A stretch of 64,000 nucleotides of DNA from an uncultured cyanobacterium (GTDB lineage: Bacteria; Cyanobacteriota; Cyanobacteriia; Thermostichales; Thermostichaceae), in contig CALFBB010000025.1 of NCBI GenBank assembly GCA_937944885.1, positions 96,976 to 160,975 of the forward strand, given 5' to 3'. A program made the translations under genes and the position numbers. Shown piece after piece: positions 1 through 8,315 of the stretch; position 1 is the stretch's first letter; every line of letters starts with the position of its first letter. The notes beneath the pieces are model-generated. The model was not told where the DNA came from. It saw only the letters and a list, made by a program, of their open reading frames with translations, and did no database searches.

Positions 1-317
1 GATCTGCAGACAGGATGCAACCTGAGCCTCTAGCTGCGGGGATCCCTACTAGCCGTTTCGCCAAGACGCAGCGCTCCATTGTGGTCATTCCCAACCTCTG
101 CTGCCAAAGGGCTTAGTGCTGGCTATGCTGTCACTGTTAAGTTGCAAGAAAAAGCTATCAACCGCCGGCGGAGGTAGCCGCCTAAGTTAAGCTGGTCAAC
201 AGCAAAAGCTCCGCTTCTGAAAGCAGGGTTGTTCAAGCAGGGTTGTTCGGTGGGGTGGATTGCTGCTACCAGATGCAATTGCGGGGCTATAGGATGAGCA
301 CATGAGGATGGGCAAGC
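1..317. other. Gene-free left edge with one tandem duplication
   Basis: No gene is supported here. One forward frame is open from the window edge to a TAG at 114-116 and could be the last ~37 residues of a gene that starts outside the window, but nothing in it is recognisable. Positions 221-234 and 235-248 are a perfect head-to-tail duplication of a 14-nt unit (AAGCAGGGTTGTTC), one of many such microduplications in this window. Confidence 0.5.
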
Positions 318-1175
318 TCAGCTCAGCGTCAGAAAGCGCTTCAGGGCAGCGACGACAGCCGGTGGCCAGCGGCGGACTGTTTTCACCCACTCCAAATCGC
401 CGTAGCGGGGATCCAGGCCTTGCACAGCAACCCAATGGCTTTCGGCTTCTCCTGGGCGGCCTTCTACCCAGAGAATGGCACTGAGAGCAGCCCGCATATC
501 CGGAAACTTCGGATACTTCCGCACCAGAGCTCGCATCAACTGCAAGGCGGACTGGGTTTCTCCCACCTGGTACAGGCTGAGGGCGTAGTTGGCTTGGGCA
601 AAGGCATAGTCGGGGGCCAATTCCGTGGCGCGGCGGTAATCCGCCAGAGCCTGCTGCCATTGACCCAATGCTGCCTCGGCATTGCCCCGATTGTTGTAGG
701 CTGCCGGATCGTTGGGATCCAACTGTAAAACCCGCTCGTAGTCGGCAATCGCTTCTTGCCAGCGCCCCAATCCTTCTAGGGCCGCCCCCCGATTCAGGTA
801 GGGATCTGGGGCATAGGGGGCCAAACGAATGGCTTCGGCATAATCCGTAAGTGCTTCCTGCAACTTATGCTGACTGACGCGGGCATTGCCACGGTTGCTC
901 CACAGGGCCGGATTATCCGGCTGGCGCTTCAGCAATTGGCTCCACAGGCTTTCTGCCCGGGCAAAATCCCCTTCATGGGTAGCCGCAAAGGCGGCCTCAA
1001 ACAGTTGATCAATCTCATCGCGCTCAGCCTGCACCGCTGGTGGGTTGGCTGTCAGGGATCCCTGAAGCACCCTTGCTAAGGCCTCCGTCCTGCTCCCGCG
1101 ACCGGCAGCAGGGATCCCCAACCCAAACAGTAGCCCCAACAGCAGCAGAACAGAGATAACTTGGATAGCCTTCAT
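318..1175 (-). CDS. Secreted or membrane-anchored TPR protein
   Basis: The product is a 285-residue protein. The ATG at 1175 is preferred over an upstream GTG (1202) because it places a typical signal segment (MKAIQVISVLLLLGLLFGLG) at the N-terminus. After a linker, residues ~60-240 form tandem tetratricopeptide repeats with the usual W/N-x-R-G and P-x-D signatures (for example NRGNARV, NRGAALEG, NNRGNAEA, each followed by a DYAEAIRL- or DYERVLQL-type helix). TPRs scaffold protein-protein contacts; the partner cannot be read from the sequence. The gene stands alone, divergent from upp, and ends with a short non-TPR tail. The export signal suggests action in the periplasm or thylakoid lumen. 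Family certain, function unknown. Confidence 0.85.
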   Translation of the reverse strand: MKAIQVISVLLLLGLLFGLGIPAAGRGSRTEALARVLQGSLTANPPAVQAERDEIDQLFEAAFAATHEGDFARAESLWSQLLKRQPDNPALWSNRGNARVSQHKLQEALTDYAEAIRLAPYAPDPYLNRGAALEGLGRWQEAIADYERVLQLDPNDPAAYNNRGNAEAALGQWQQALADYRRATELAPDYAFAQANYALSLYQVGETQSALQLMRALVRKYPKFPDMRAALSAILWVEGRPGEAESHWVAVQGLDPRYGDLEWVKTVRRWPPAVVAALKRFLTLS

Positions 1176-1337
1176 GGCAGAAATGTTGTGTTGCTTGCCC
1201 ACCCATCATAAGCGGGCTCCACCCGGTTGGTTCTTTCCCAACCGGCACTGAACAGTGGACTCGCCAGCCTCGATTGCAGTGCTTGCTTTCTTGCAGGGCA
1301 ACCCGTTATGCTACCGCCCAGATGGAGGCATTCTTTT

Positions 1338-1997
1338 GTGACAAGTCAGCAGCTTCGTGTCTATGTACCCCCTCACCCTCTGATCAAGCATTGGTTAACA
1401 GTGGCTCGGGATGCGGAAACACCGATGCCCCTGTTTCGCAGTGCCCTGTCGGAGCTCGGTCGTTGGCTCACCTATGAGGCGATGCGAGAGTGGATCCCGA
1501 CTCAACCGGTGCAGGTGCAAACCCCCCTAGAACCTGCCGCGGCGGAAGTGATTGCCCCCGATACCCCCCTGGGCATTGTGCCCGTATTGCGGGCTGGCTT
1601 GGCCATGTTGGAGGGCTGTCAGGCTCTGTTACCGCAGGCCCGGATCTTTCATCTGGGCATGGTACGGGATGAAACTACCCTAGAGGCCAGTTGCTACCTG
1701 AATCGCTTGCCAGAACGGATTCCGGAGCAGATGCGCATTCTCATTGCAGAACCGATGCTGGCTACAGGGGGCACGTTGCTGCGCGTGTTGGAAGAGTTAA
1801 AGGGGCGGGGTGCGGATCCCAGCTTGGTGCGCATTGTCAGTGTGTTGGCAGCGCCGCCAGGGTTACAGCGGCTGGGATCCCGTTACCCGAGGGTGCAAAT
1901 CTTCTGTGCCATGATTGATGAACGCCTAAACGAGCAGGGGTTTATCCTGCCCGGGCTAGGAGATGCAGGGGATCGCGCCTTCGGTACGGAGCATTAG
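1338..1997 (+). CDS. upp: Uracil phosphoribosyltransferase
   Basis: This enzyme salvages uracil: uracil + PRPP gives UMP + pyrophosphate, in the cytoplasm. The protein reads VTSQQLRVYVPPHPLIKHW at its start, the usual cyanobacterial Upp N-terminus, so the GTG at 1338 (219 aa) is chosen; in-frame starts at 1308 and 1227 would add unconserved residues. Family marks: the PVLRAGLAML segment, the PRPP loop region LIAEPMLATGGTL (residues ~135-147, with the acidic residue before the small-residue stretch), and the C-terminal GLGDAGDRAFGT uracil-binding motif. Length matches the family (~210-220 aa). It is followed by a short terminator-like hairpin, so it is probably monocistronic. Confidence 0.93.
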   Translation: MTSQQLRVYVPPHPLIKHWLTVARDAETPMPLFRSALSELGRWLTYEAMREWIPTQPVQVQTPLEPAAAEVIAPDTPLGIVPVLRAGLAMLEGCQALLPQARIFHLGMVRDETTLEASCYLNRLPERIPEQMRILIAEPMLATGGTLLRVLEELKGRGADPSLVRIVSVLAAPPGLQRLGSRYPRVQIFCAMIDERLNEQGFILPGLGDAGDRAFGTEH

Positions 1998-2061
1998 CCG
2001 AACTGTTCCCTTTAACTCCAAAACCACCAGGACGCAGCTTGACGCTACACTCACTCAGCAG

Positions 2062-2082
2062 ATGCCCTGAGAAGGGCATTTT
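2062..2082 (+). terminator. Probable intrinsic terminator after upp
   Basis: A perfect 7-bp stem ATGCCCT/AGGGCAT with a GAGA tetraloop is followed by TTT, 65 nt after the upp stop codon. The U-run is short, so it may be inefficient. Confidence 0.55.
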
Positions 2083-2247
2083 CGCCAGACCCATCAAGGG
2101 CTCTGTCCTGCTACTGCGACCGGTTGGTCAAGCTCTTGGATGATGGGAATACTGGCCGCTTTAGCTCCAAAGCTTGCTTTCGGGAGCCTGGTGGAGCGAG
2201 TTTCGTAGGGTTCCCGAGGTATCAGCGCCTTCTTTCTCCCTGCGCCT

Positions 2248-3126
2248 ATGCGACTTATCCTCACCAGTTTGGATGGCAGCCTGTTGGATCTAGAATCCAA
2301 CAGTTACGGTGCTGCTCGACAGGCTCTGGCTGCTCTGGAGCGCCGCTCAATTCCTTTGGTGCTCTACAGTCTGCGGACTCGAGCGCAACTGGAACATGTG
2401 CGTCAGCAATTGCGCCTAGAGCATCCGTTCATTTGCGAGGATGGTTCTGCTCTCTACGTTCCGGAACACTACTTCCCGGCCGGCATTTTGGATGAACAGT
2501 GGCAACATCAGCCTCCCTACTATGTGCGGGCTTTGGGGTTGCCCTACTCTCGCTTGCGCAGCATTCTGCAGCAGGTGCGGCAAGAGTCCAACCTGGATTT
2601 GGTTGGGTTTGGGGATTGGACAGCCTCTGAGTTGGCGGCTGCCACCGGGATCCCTATAGAGGAGGCAGAACGGGCGCAGCAGCGAGAGTACAGCGAGATT
2701 TTTAGCTATTCTGGCGATCCTGAGCTCCTGCGGGAGGCTTTTGCCCGACAGGAAGCCACTCTCACCCAACATCTGCTGCAGGTGCGGCAGCTTGACCTCG
2801 CCGGCCCACCCCAGAAGTGGTACCTCACCGGATGGTTACAGCCTCCTGAGCCTGGCCTTCTACCTGGAGAACAAGCGGTGCGGCTGCTGCTGGATTGCTA
2901 TCAACGGCATCTGGGCACCGTGAAGGCACTGGGCATTGGCTGCTCGCCGGCGGATGCAGCTTTTTTGCGCTGGATGCAGGAAAAGGTGGTGCTTCCCAGC
3001 CCAATTGCGGATAGTCTCTGGAGTGAGGCTCAGCCTGAGTGGCGCCTGGCTCAACTCCCCGGCCCAGAGGGGTGGAATGAAGTGGTGTTGATGTGGTTGG
3101 AGGAAACAGACCATGGTGATGAATAG
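2248..3126 (+). CDS. HAD-IIB phosphatase homologue (mannosyl/glucosyl-3-phosphoglycerate phosphatase type), probably inactive
   Basis: The 292-residue protein resembles the mannosyl-3-phosphoglycerate phosphatase group of HAD hydrolases, which make mannosyl- or glucosylglycerate as compatible solutes. Shared segments include IPLVLYSLRTRAQLEHVRQQL, HPFICEDGSALYVPEHYFP and EAERAQQREYSEIFSY. Two catalytic motifs are changed. Motif I, normally DLDGTLLD, reads SLDGSLLD, with Ser (AGT, codon 7) in place of the nucleophilic Asp. The late acidic motif, normally GDSPND, reads GCSPAD (residues ~233-238). A standard HAD phosphoaspartyl mechanism is therefore unlikely. The frame is intact for the full family length and codon use is normal, so this looks like a maintained pseudoenzyme or binding protein and not decay. 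It overlaps the next gene by 14 nt, suggesting translational coupling. Confidence 0.8.
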   Translation: MRLILTSLDGSLLDLESNSYGAARQALAALERRSIPLVLYSLRTRAQLEHVRQQLRLEHPFICEDGSALYVPEHYFPAGILDEQWQHQPPYYVRALGLPYSRLRSILQQVRQESNLDLVGFGDWTASELAAATGIPIEEAERAQQREYSEIFSYSGDPELLREAFARQEATLTQHLLQVRQLDLAGPPQKWYLTGWLQPPEPGLLPGEQAVRLLLDCYQRHLGTVKALGIGCSPADAAFLRWMQEKVVLPSPIADSLWSEAQPEWRLAQLPGPEGWNEVVLMWLEETDHGDE

Positions 3127-3841
3127 AAGGTTCAGTCAAAAGATGAGTTCTCAGGCAGCCCACTGGGGCTTGAGGGGAATGGGGTGCTTGCTGGGCCTGG
3201 GCCTCCTGCTCATGGAGCCTGTCTATGCAGAGGCTCCCATGACCCTTTTGACAGGGGAGCAGACCGTAGCCCAACTCAAAGAAGATGGGGCTCGCTACAT
3301 GCAAATGGGTTTCCACACCCTGGCCATCAATGCCTACCGAGGGGCGATCGAGCTGGAGGAGAAAACCTTGATTCTGCCCGGCGAGCGGGATCCGGATGTG
3401 CCCTTTAATCTGGGTTTGATCTATGCTCGCCAGGGTAACCTACCGGAGGCGCGTGTTGCCTTTCAACGGGCAGTAGAGGTGGATCCCGGTAGCTTCAAGG
3501 CCCGCTACCAGCTGGCGTTGGTGCATCTGAAACTGGGGGAGCAAGTGGCGGCTAAGGAACAACTCACCCTCTTGGCTGCTGCTGCTGCTAGCAATCCGGA
3601 AACCCATAGCCACATCCAGTCTCTGCTGGCCACTTTGGAGACAGTTCCTTTGCCCAGCCAGGAGAAGGAGAACTTAGCTGCCGTAGAGTCTGAAGCAGCC
3701 AAACTGTCTCTCGAACCCCAGAAAACTGAAACGGCTGTCTTGCCTGAAACCCCTGCGCAAGAACCTGCCCAAGAAATTGGGGAGGCAGAGATTCCCCCTC
3801 TATCTGCTCTGCAACGGCTGCGCCAGCGGGAGTTGAACTAG
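3113..3841 (+). CDS. Secreted TPR protein
   Basis: A 242-residue protein with a basic N-terminus, a hydrophobic stretch (MGCLLGLGLLLMEPVYA, residues ~23-39) and a likely signal-peptidase site after VYAEA. Residues ~55-165 hold two or three TPR motifs (FNLGLIYARQGNLPEARVAFQRA, RYQLALVHLKLGEQVAAKEQL). The last third is acidic, low in hydrophobics and probably disordered. The ATG at 3113 overlaps the end of the HAD gene by 14 nt; an ATG two codons later (3119) is an equal alternative. The coupled arrangement suggests co-expression with the HAD homologue, but no shared function can be inferred. Confidence 0.8.
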   Translation: MVMNRRFSQKMSSQAAHWGLRGMGCLLGLGLLLMEPVYAEAPMTLLTGEQTVAQLKEDGARYMQMGFHTLAINAYRGAIELEEKTLILPGERDPDVPFNLGLIYARQGNLPEARVAFQRAVEVDPGSFKARYQLALVHLKLGEQVAAKEQLTLLAAAAASNPETHSHIQSLLATLETVPLPSQEKENLAAVESEAAKLSLEPQKTETAVLPETPAQEPAQEIGEAEIPPLSALQRLRQRELN

Positions 3842-3934
3842 TCACGGGGTTTTCACCCAAACCCAGACCCAAGGCCAGGGATCCCCAAAGAACCCTGGTT
3901 TTCCCCTGGCTGATTGGCCAGGCAAAAGACGAGC

Positions 3935-4087
3935 TCAAGGGTCTTCAGACTGCGGCTGAACCTGCTCGGGTTTTGACCCTTTGGTGGTAAACACCGTGGT
4001 AAACATCATCAGCATCCCTCCTGCCAAAATGAGAAGGGCCAAGCCTCCGACTATTCCGTTCATCCAGGTTGCTGCCTCAAGATCCAT
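3935..4087 (-). CDS. Small single-span membrane protein
   Basis: A 50-codon frame, ATG at 4087 to TGA at 3935, encodes a short N-terminus (MDLEAATWMNG), one clear membrane helix (residues ~12-33, rich in G, L, I and M) and a short hydrophilic tail with lysine, glutamine and acidic residues. The single-span design resembles small subunits of thylakoid complexes (NDH-1, photosystem or cytochrome complexes), but I do not recognise it as any named one. The regular composition and its fit in the gap between two larger genes support a real gene. It reads in the same direction as lptG, upstream is lptG's 3' end. Confidence 0.55.
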   Translation of the reverse strand: MDLEAATWMNGIVGGLALLILAGGMLMMFTTVFTTKGSKPEQVQPQSEDP

Positions 4088-4170
4088 GTATAGGGTCTCC
4101 CTTAGGTGGATCGGCTGGATCCCATCCTTTTTATCCTAGTAGAGGGTTGCCGGACAGGATTGCCCGGCGG

Positions 4171-5292
4171 CTATTGATTGGCGCGGTAGAGCAGCCCCAA
4201 TCCCACCACTGCACAGATCCAGTTGGGTAACCAAGCAGCCACTGCCGGCCCCAGGACGCCAATTTGCCCCAATGCCTGGGTGATAAACAGCAGCACATAG
4301 AAAGCAAAAATAATCAGCACACTCATCCCGAGTCCTAAGGAAGAGCTGGTGCGCTGTGGACGCAAGCCCAAGGGTGCCCCAATTAGGGTAAAGGCTAGGC
4401 AGACAAAGGGAAGGGCGTACTTTTGGTAAAGGCTAACCTGGAGGCGACGCACCCGTTGTCGATCTCCGGAACTGGCGATGACCTCAATGTAGCGGCTCAA
4501 CTCCTGAATGTTCATTTCCTCGGGGCTGCGCGCTTCTTGGGCCAACTCCAGCGGTGCACGGGAGAGGCGCAACTCCTGGCGGCCAAAGGTGGCAATGTTG
4601 CTGTAGGTACCATCCGGGGAGACGATGTAATTGGTGCCTTCTTCAAAGACCCAAAGGTTATGTTGGGGATCCCAACGGCCCCTCTGGGCGAGCAAGATCT
4701 GGTTCAGAGCCTCATTGGAAAAATCCAGGACAACAATGCCACGCATCTGGTTACCATCAAAGCTGCGGGCATAAAACTGGCGGGTCAGCCCTTGCCGACG
4801 GGAAAAGCTGCCATCCCCTTCTGGGCTGAGAATCTCGCCAAACTCCTGATAAAGGATGTTTTCCCGCTGAAAGCTGGGATCCCGATTCAAAGCCCGGTTC
4901 AGGGTCAGGGCTGCCTGGCGATTGCTCCTGGGAACAACCAGCTCATTAAAAAAAAACGTCAGACCCGTCACCAACACACTGAACAGAAGAGCCGGTACCA
5001 CCAGCCGATACAGGCTTACCCCGCAACTCCGCAGGGCGGTGATCTCGCTATCGGCAGACAAGCGGCCATAGGCCAGTAGCGTCGCCAGCAACATCGACAT
5101 CGGAAAGGTGAGAACAATGATCCCCGGGGCTCGCAGAGCAAACACCTGCAACGCTGCCGAGAGGGAGAGTCCAGCCTCTACCACCAAACGCACCAGCTCA
5201 AATAGGGATCCCACCGCCATTACTAAGGTGGTAAAAGCCCCTACCCCGAACAAAAAAGGCAGCATCATCTCGGCAATGATGTAGCGATCCAT
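4171..5292 (-). CDS. LptF/LptG-family permease (YjgP/YjgQ)
   Basis: A 373-residue inner-membrane protein of the LPS export permease family, which with LptB extracts lipopolysaccharide or a related lipid from the inner membrane for transport to the outer membrane. It starts MDRYIIAEMMLPFLFGVG, the typical first TM helix, has two more N-terminal helices with the TFPMSMLLATLLAYGRLS signature, a large periplasmic jellyroll-like middle (~residues 130-280) and three C-terminal helices. The ATG at 5292 is chosen; the TTG-initiated extension to 5421 would translate a 17-nt tandem duplication and matches nothing in the family. lptB lies directly upstream on the same strand. Cyanobacteria usually carry a single such permease that probably acts as a homodimer. 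Confidence 0.85.
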   Translation of the reverse strand: MDRYIIAEMMLPFLFGVGAFTTLVMAVGSLFELVRLVVEAGLSLSAALQVFALRAPGIIVLTFPMSMLLATLLAYGRLSADSEITALRSCGVSLYRLVVPALLFSVLVTGLTFFFNELVVPRSNRQAALTLNRALNRDPSFQRENILYQEFGEILSPEGDGSFSRRQGLTRQFYARSFDGNQMRGIVVLDFSNEALNQILLAQRGRWDPQHNLWVFEEGTNYIVSPDGTYSNIATFGRQELRLSRAPLELAQEARSPEEMNIQELSRYIEVIASSGDRQRVRRLQVSLYQKYALPFVCLAFTLIGAPLGLRPQRTSSSLGLGMSVLIIFAFYVLLFITQALGQIGVLGPAVAAWLPNWICAVVGLGLLYRANQ

Positions 5293-5377
5293 CAAGCCAA
5301 AGGAGCGCCAGACAGGAATCGAGGTAACCTGCTGGGGGGAGTGCGTTTTCGGGAAGGGGGAACGAACGGTCACGATA

Positions 5378-5411
5378 GAAAGCAAAAGGGTAGGGAAAGC
5401 AAAAGGGTAGG
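5378..5411. repeat. Tandem 17-nt microduplication upstream of lptG
   Basis: GAAAGCAAAAGGGTAGG occurs at 5378-5394 and again at 5395-5411 without mismatch, in the spacer between lptB and lptG. Confidence 0.9.
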
Positions 5412-5447
5412 CAGTAGGCAACCCAAGCGTCAGCCAGGGATCCGCAG

Positions 5448-6176
5448 CTAGAGGCGGAATTTTTCGCCCAAATAGTATTTGCGCACCAAAGGATCCACCG
5501 CCAACTCCGCAGAAGTGCCTTTAGCCAGGATGGCCCCATCATTGAGAATGTAGGCGCGGTCGGTGATCTCCAGAGTTTCCCGGACATTGTGATCGGTAAT
5601 CAACACGCCGATACCTCGATGTTTCAACTTGTCCACCACTTCCTGGATATCCGCCACGGCAATCGGGTCAACCCCAGCAAAAGGCTCATCCAGCAAGAGA
5701 AATTTTGGCCCTTGGATCCCGGCGGCCAAAGCGCGGGCAATCTCAGCACGACGACGCTCTCCCCCCGATACCTGGAGGCCGAGGCTGCGGCTGACATGAG
5801 CAATGCGAAACTCCTCTAGCAGTTGATTCAGCCGTTGTTGCCAAAGACGACGCGGCACCCCCGTCTGCTCCATGATTAACAGCAGGTTATCTTGAATGCT
5901 GAGGCGACGAAAGATGCTCGGCTCTTGGGCCAGATAGCCGATTCCCAACTGAGCACGGCGGTGCATGGGTAGGTTGGTGATGTCTTGATCCTCCAACCAA
6001 ACACGACCGCGATTCGGCTGAATCAAGCCCGTCAAGATGTAAAAAGTGGTGGTTTTGCCGGCTCCATTGGGCCCTAGTAAACCCACAATCTCCCCCTGCT
6101 CAACGCTGAGGCTGACATCACTGACCACCTCACGCCGACCATAATGCTTACAGATATTCTCTAAACGAATCTGCAT
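5448..6176 (-). CDS. lptB: LPS export ABC transporter ATPase LptB
   Basis: A 242-residue ABC ATPase that powers lipopolysaccharide extraction on the cytoplasmic face. Walker A is [10 protein letters not shown] (residues ~35-44), the Q-loop lies in [13 protein letters not shown], the signature is [15 protein letters not shown] (LptB-typical GGERRR), Walker B is [13 protein letters not shown], and the switch His is in [10 protein letters not shown]. The Q-loop [10 protein letters not shown] and the DPIAV segment after Walker B are characteristic of LptB and separate it from amino-acid ABC ATPases. It lies ~155 nt upstream of the LptG-type permease on the same strand, so the two probably form an operon. 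Confidence 0.92.
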   Translation of the reverse strand: MQIRLENICKHYGRREVVSDVSLSVEQGEIVGLLGPNGAGKTTTFYILTGLIQPNRGRVWLEDQDITNLPMHRRAQLGIGYLAQEPSIFRRLSIQDNLLLIMEQTGVPRRLWQQRLNQLLEEFRIAHVSRSLGLQVSGGERRRAEIARALAAGIQGPKFLLLDEPFAGVDPIAVADIQEVVDKLKHRGIGVLITDHNVRETLEITDRAYILNDGAILAKGTSAELAVDPLVRKYYLGEKFRL

Positions 6177-6419
6177 AGGGCTGAACTCGGGTTGCTTACC
6201 GATTCTAAGGGGCTCTGTGGGGATGAGATCAGGGCCACTCCACCTTTTAGCTTTCCATTTTTAGCTGCATATCCCCCCTCCCTCTCAGGATGCAGCAAAC
6301 CCAGCTTTCGATCCAGAGGCATCCGAGCAAAAGGAATCACCACCCCTAGGCAGTTTTGGATACTATCACTTCATGTCACAGCCCCTTGACCTCCCCATCA
6401 GGACGGGATCCCGCATCCC

Positions 6420-6770
6420 ATGCTCCGTTGTCCGGTCTGCTATTGGATCAACCTTGACTCGGATTACCACTGTCGCCGTTGTGGGCATTTTTTGCGCCGA
6501 CCTTCCTCCTTTGCCAAGAGATCCCTCCTCCAGCCCAACCGGGGTAGACAAAACAGGAAAAAAGCAAAGCAGTTAATTCGCTGGGATCGTGTCTTGACCC
6601 TGACGGCAATTTTGGGTACTCTGCTCGGCTTAGGGCAGATATCTTGGCATTGGGTAGAGCCACTACTGCAGGAGCCGCCCCCACCCAACTTTGGTGTGAA
6701 TCCAGAAGTCTTGCGCCGAAGTGACGATGAACCTACCCGCACTTTCGAGAATGAATTGACCAACTTCTAA
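6420..6770 (+). CDS. Small zinc-ribbon membrane protein
   Basis: A 116-residue protein. Residues 4-22 hold two CxxC knuckles (CPVCYWINLDSDYHCRRCG), a rubredoxin-like zinc ribbon. A basic linker follows, then one hydrophobic segment (VLTLTAILGTLLGLGQISW, residues ~59-77) that should span the membrane, and a short proline-rich, acidic tail. Many cyanobacteria have similar zinc-ribbon proteins of unknown role. The ribbon would lie in the cytoplasm if the positive-inside rule holds. No neighbouring gene suggests a function. Confidence 0.7.
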   Translation: MLRCPVCYWINLDSDYHCRRCGHFLRRPSSFAKRSLLQPNRGRQNRKKAKQLIRWDRVLTLTAILGTLLGLGQISWHWVEPLLQEPPPPNFGVNPEVLRRSDDEPTRTFENELTNF

Positions 6771-6912
6771 CTTCAGGGAAAGAGATCCGGCAAGCCACCG
6801 GAAAAGTGGCCGAACTCGGCAGCTGCCACTATCATAGTGACCAATGCAGCAGACCAAGGTTCTCCTGTATTTCCTCACCCTCTTAACATTGAAACTGTAG
6901 GGCTTGGCAACT

Positions 6913-7398
6913 ATGAATCTAAAAGTTCCCGCCATTCTGGCACTGCTCACCACAGCGGCTGTGGCCTCTACGGCGGCAGCCACTACCTATAACTCCTGCT
7001 TCATGCGCTACCTGCTGGCCTCTAAAACCTGTGCCGGTTGCCGTATGGGATCTATTACCCTGAGCAACCTGGATCTTACGGAAGCAAACTTCAGCGGCTC
7101 CGACCTGATTGAAGCCAACCTTGAGCGAACCACCTTGACCCGTGCCGATCTGAGCCGCTCCTACTTGGTAGGAGCCAACTTGCGCCGGGCTAAGTTGGGT
7201 GAGGCTAACCTGAGTGGTACCTACCTCGAAGGAGCTGATCTACGGGGGGCTGACCTGCGGGGCGCCGATCTTTCTTTTGCCTCTCTGTATGGAGCCGATC
7301 TGCGTGGAGCTGACCTGCGCAATGCCAATTTGGTGGGGGCTGATCTGCGCTTTGTCCGCACCTGGGGTGCTCGCTGGCAGGGTGCGGTTACCGAATAG
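6913..7398 (+). CDS. Exported pentapeptide-repeat protein
   Basis: A 161-residue protein: an alanine-rich signal-like N-terminus (MNLKVPAILALLTTAAVAST), a short segment with a CxxC pair (TCAGCRMG), then ~20 consecutive A(D/N)Lxx repeats (residues ~45-155) that fold as a right-handed quadrilateral beta-helix. The ATG at 6913 is preferred to a TTG three codons earlier. Export would put it in the thylakoid lumen or periplasm, where several cyanobacterial pentapeptide proteins are found. The CxxC could form a disulfide or bind metal. Function unknown. A GGATCC-based hairpin follows the stop codon by ~40 nt. Confidence 0.85.
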   Translation: MNLKVPAILALLTTAAVASTAAATTYNSCFMRYLLASKTCAGCRMGSITLSNLDLTEANFSGSDLIEANLERTTLTRADLSRSYLVGANLRRAKLGEANLSGTYLEGADLRGADLRGADLSFASLYGADLRGADLRNANLVGADLRFVRTWGARWQGAVTE

Positions 7399-7436
7399 AC
7401 CGCTGTGTATTGCTTGCACTTAGCAAGTTAAGCCTT

Positions 7437-7465
7437 GGGGATCCCTTCTTTGGGGATCCTCTTTT
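7437..7465 (+). terminator. GGATCC-hairpin terminator after the pentapeptide gene
   Basis: GGGGATCCC and GGGATCCTC, separated by a short T-rich loop, form a 9-bp stem (one G-U pair) followed by TTTT. The two arms are two copies of the palindrome common in this genome. Confidence 0.65.
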
Positions 7466-7585
7466 GATCGAGGTAGCTGAGCAGGGTTTTTTACCTTTCA
7501 TCAGGCCAGCAGGTGCATCGCTCCATCACCGGGCACACAGAAGCAGGTATAAAAACCACCAACCTGATTCAGGCTTGATCTTCAG

Positions 7586-7658
7586 CGCGCCCTGGAGGAC
7601 TCGAACCCCCGACATCCGGTTTTGGAGACCGACGTTCTACCAACTGAACTAAGGACGC
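7586..7658 (-). tRNA. trnW: tRNA-Trp (CCA)
   Basis: A 73-nt cloverleaf on the minus strand: acceptor GCGTCCT pairs with AGGGCGC (one G-U), D-arm TTAGTTCAGTTGGTAGAAC, anticodon loop CTCCAAA giving anticodon CCA, and T-arm GGGGGTTCGAGTCCTCC. Discriminator base G, as expected for tRNA-Trp. No CCA is encoded. It lies downstream of rplS, an order common in cyanobacteria. Confidence 0.95.
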
Positions 7659-7732
7659 ATAGATTAAAATCGGGCTAGCCCTCCAGCCAGTTCCTCCCAG
7701 TTTAGCAGCAGACATGCCCACTCAGCTCACTA

Positions 7733-7760
7733 CAATAACCACTCCTCAATAACTACTCCT
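7733..7760. repeat. Tandem 14-nt microduplication over the rplS stop codon
   Basis: CAATAACCACTCCT (7733-7746) is followed by CAATAACTACTCCT (7747-7760), one mismatch. The second copy contains the rplS stop codon (7753-7755 on the minus strand). Confidence 0.85.
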
Positions 7761-8118
7761 CTTTGTAATCCACCTTGGACTTAATACGAGTGGCTTTGCC
7801 CACCCGATGCCGCAGGTAGAACAGCTTGGCCCGGCGCACCTTACCGCGACGCAGCACCGTAATCGACTCGATGCGGGGAGAATGAATCAAGAAAACCCGC
7901 TCCACTCCAATTCCTTGGAAAGTTTTACGGACAGTAATAGTGCGATTGGATCCAGAGTGTCGAGCGGCAATGACGGTACCTTCAAAAGCCTGTACCCGCT
8001 CTTTGCCCCCTTCTTGAATGCGAACTCCAACCCGCACCTGATCACCAATGCGGATCTCTGGCAGATCCGACTTCATTTGTGCCGCTTCAATGGAGCGGAT
8101 AATCTCTTGGGCGTTCAT
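7753..8118 (-). CDS. rplS: 50S ribosomal protein L19
   Basis: A 121-residue L19, which sits at the 30S-50S interface. The ATG at 8118 gives the usual start [26 protein letters not shown]. Conserved blocks are [45 protein letters not shown] and [21 protein letters not shown] longer frame (to 8169) adds unconserved residues. tRNA-Trp follows 95 nt downstream, but the secE-nusG-rplK genes that often come next in cyanobacteria are absent. Confidence 0.96.
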   Translation of the reverse strand: MNAQEIIRSIEAAQMKSDLPEIRIGDQVRVGVRIQEGGKERVQAFEGTVIAARHSGSNRTITVRKTFQGIGVERVFLIHSPRIESITVLRRGKVRRAKLFYLRHRVGKATRIKSKVDYKEE

Positions 8119-8315
8119 GGTTTTCCCGCGCTTACTGGCAGTCAGCCATTTTAGCAACCCGCTATCCATCTTGTACAGAGGTTGTTACTCGGATCCTAAA
8201 GTTCAACCCAAGGAGGGATCCCTGAGCAAGATGCGGGAAACCGTGTTTACGTCCCCTAAATCTGTTCAATAAGCTAAAGAAAGATGAATCTTTTCTGACG
8301 AACGGGAGACACTCT

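Noticed and set aside
196..660. Minus-strand frame of ~154 codons at the left edge
   Set aside because: It overlaps the TPR gene in another frame, is rich in Arg, Ser, Pro and Cys and has no motif; a shadow frame.
1227..1337. Longer Upp protein starting at 1227
   Set aside because: The added residues are unconserved and the GTG at 1338 gives the standard N-terminus.
2825..3316. Minus-strand frame opposite the HAD and second TPR genes
   Set aside because: Antisense to two well supported genes, His/Pro-rich with no domain.
4423..5079. Forward 218-codon frame inside lptG
   Set aside because: Antisense shadow of the clear LptG permease; no family resemblance.
4171..5421. Longer LptG protein from a TTG at 5421
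   Set aside because: The extra 43 residues translate a 17-nt tandem duplication and do not resemble the family N-terminus.
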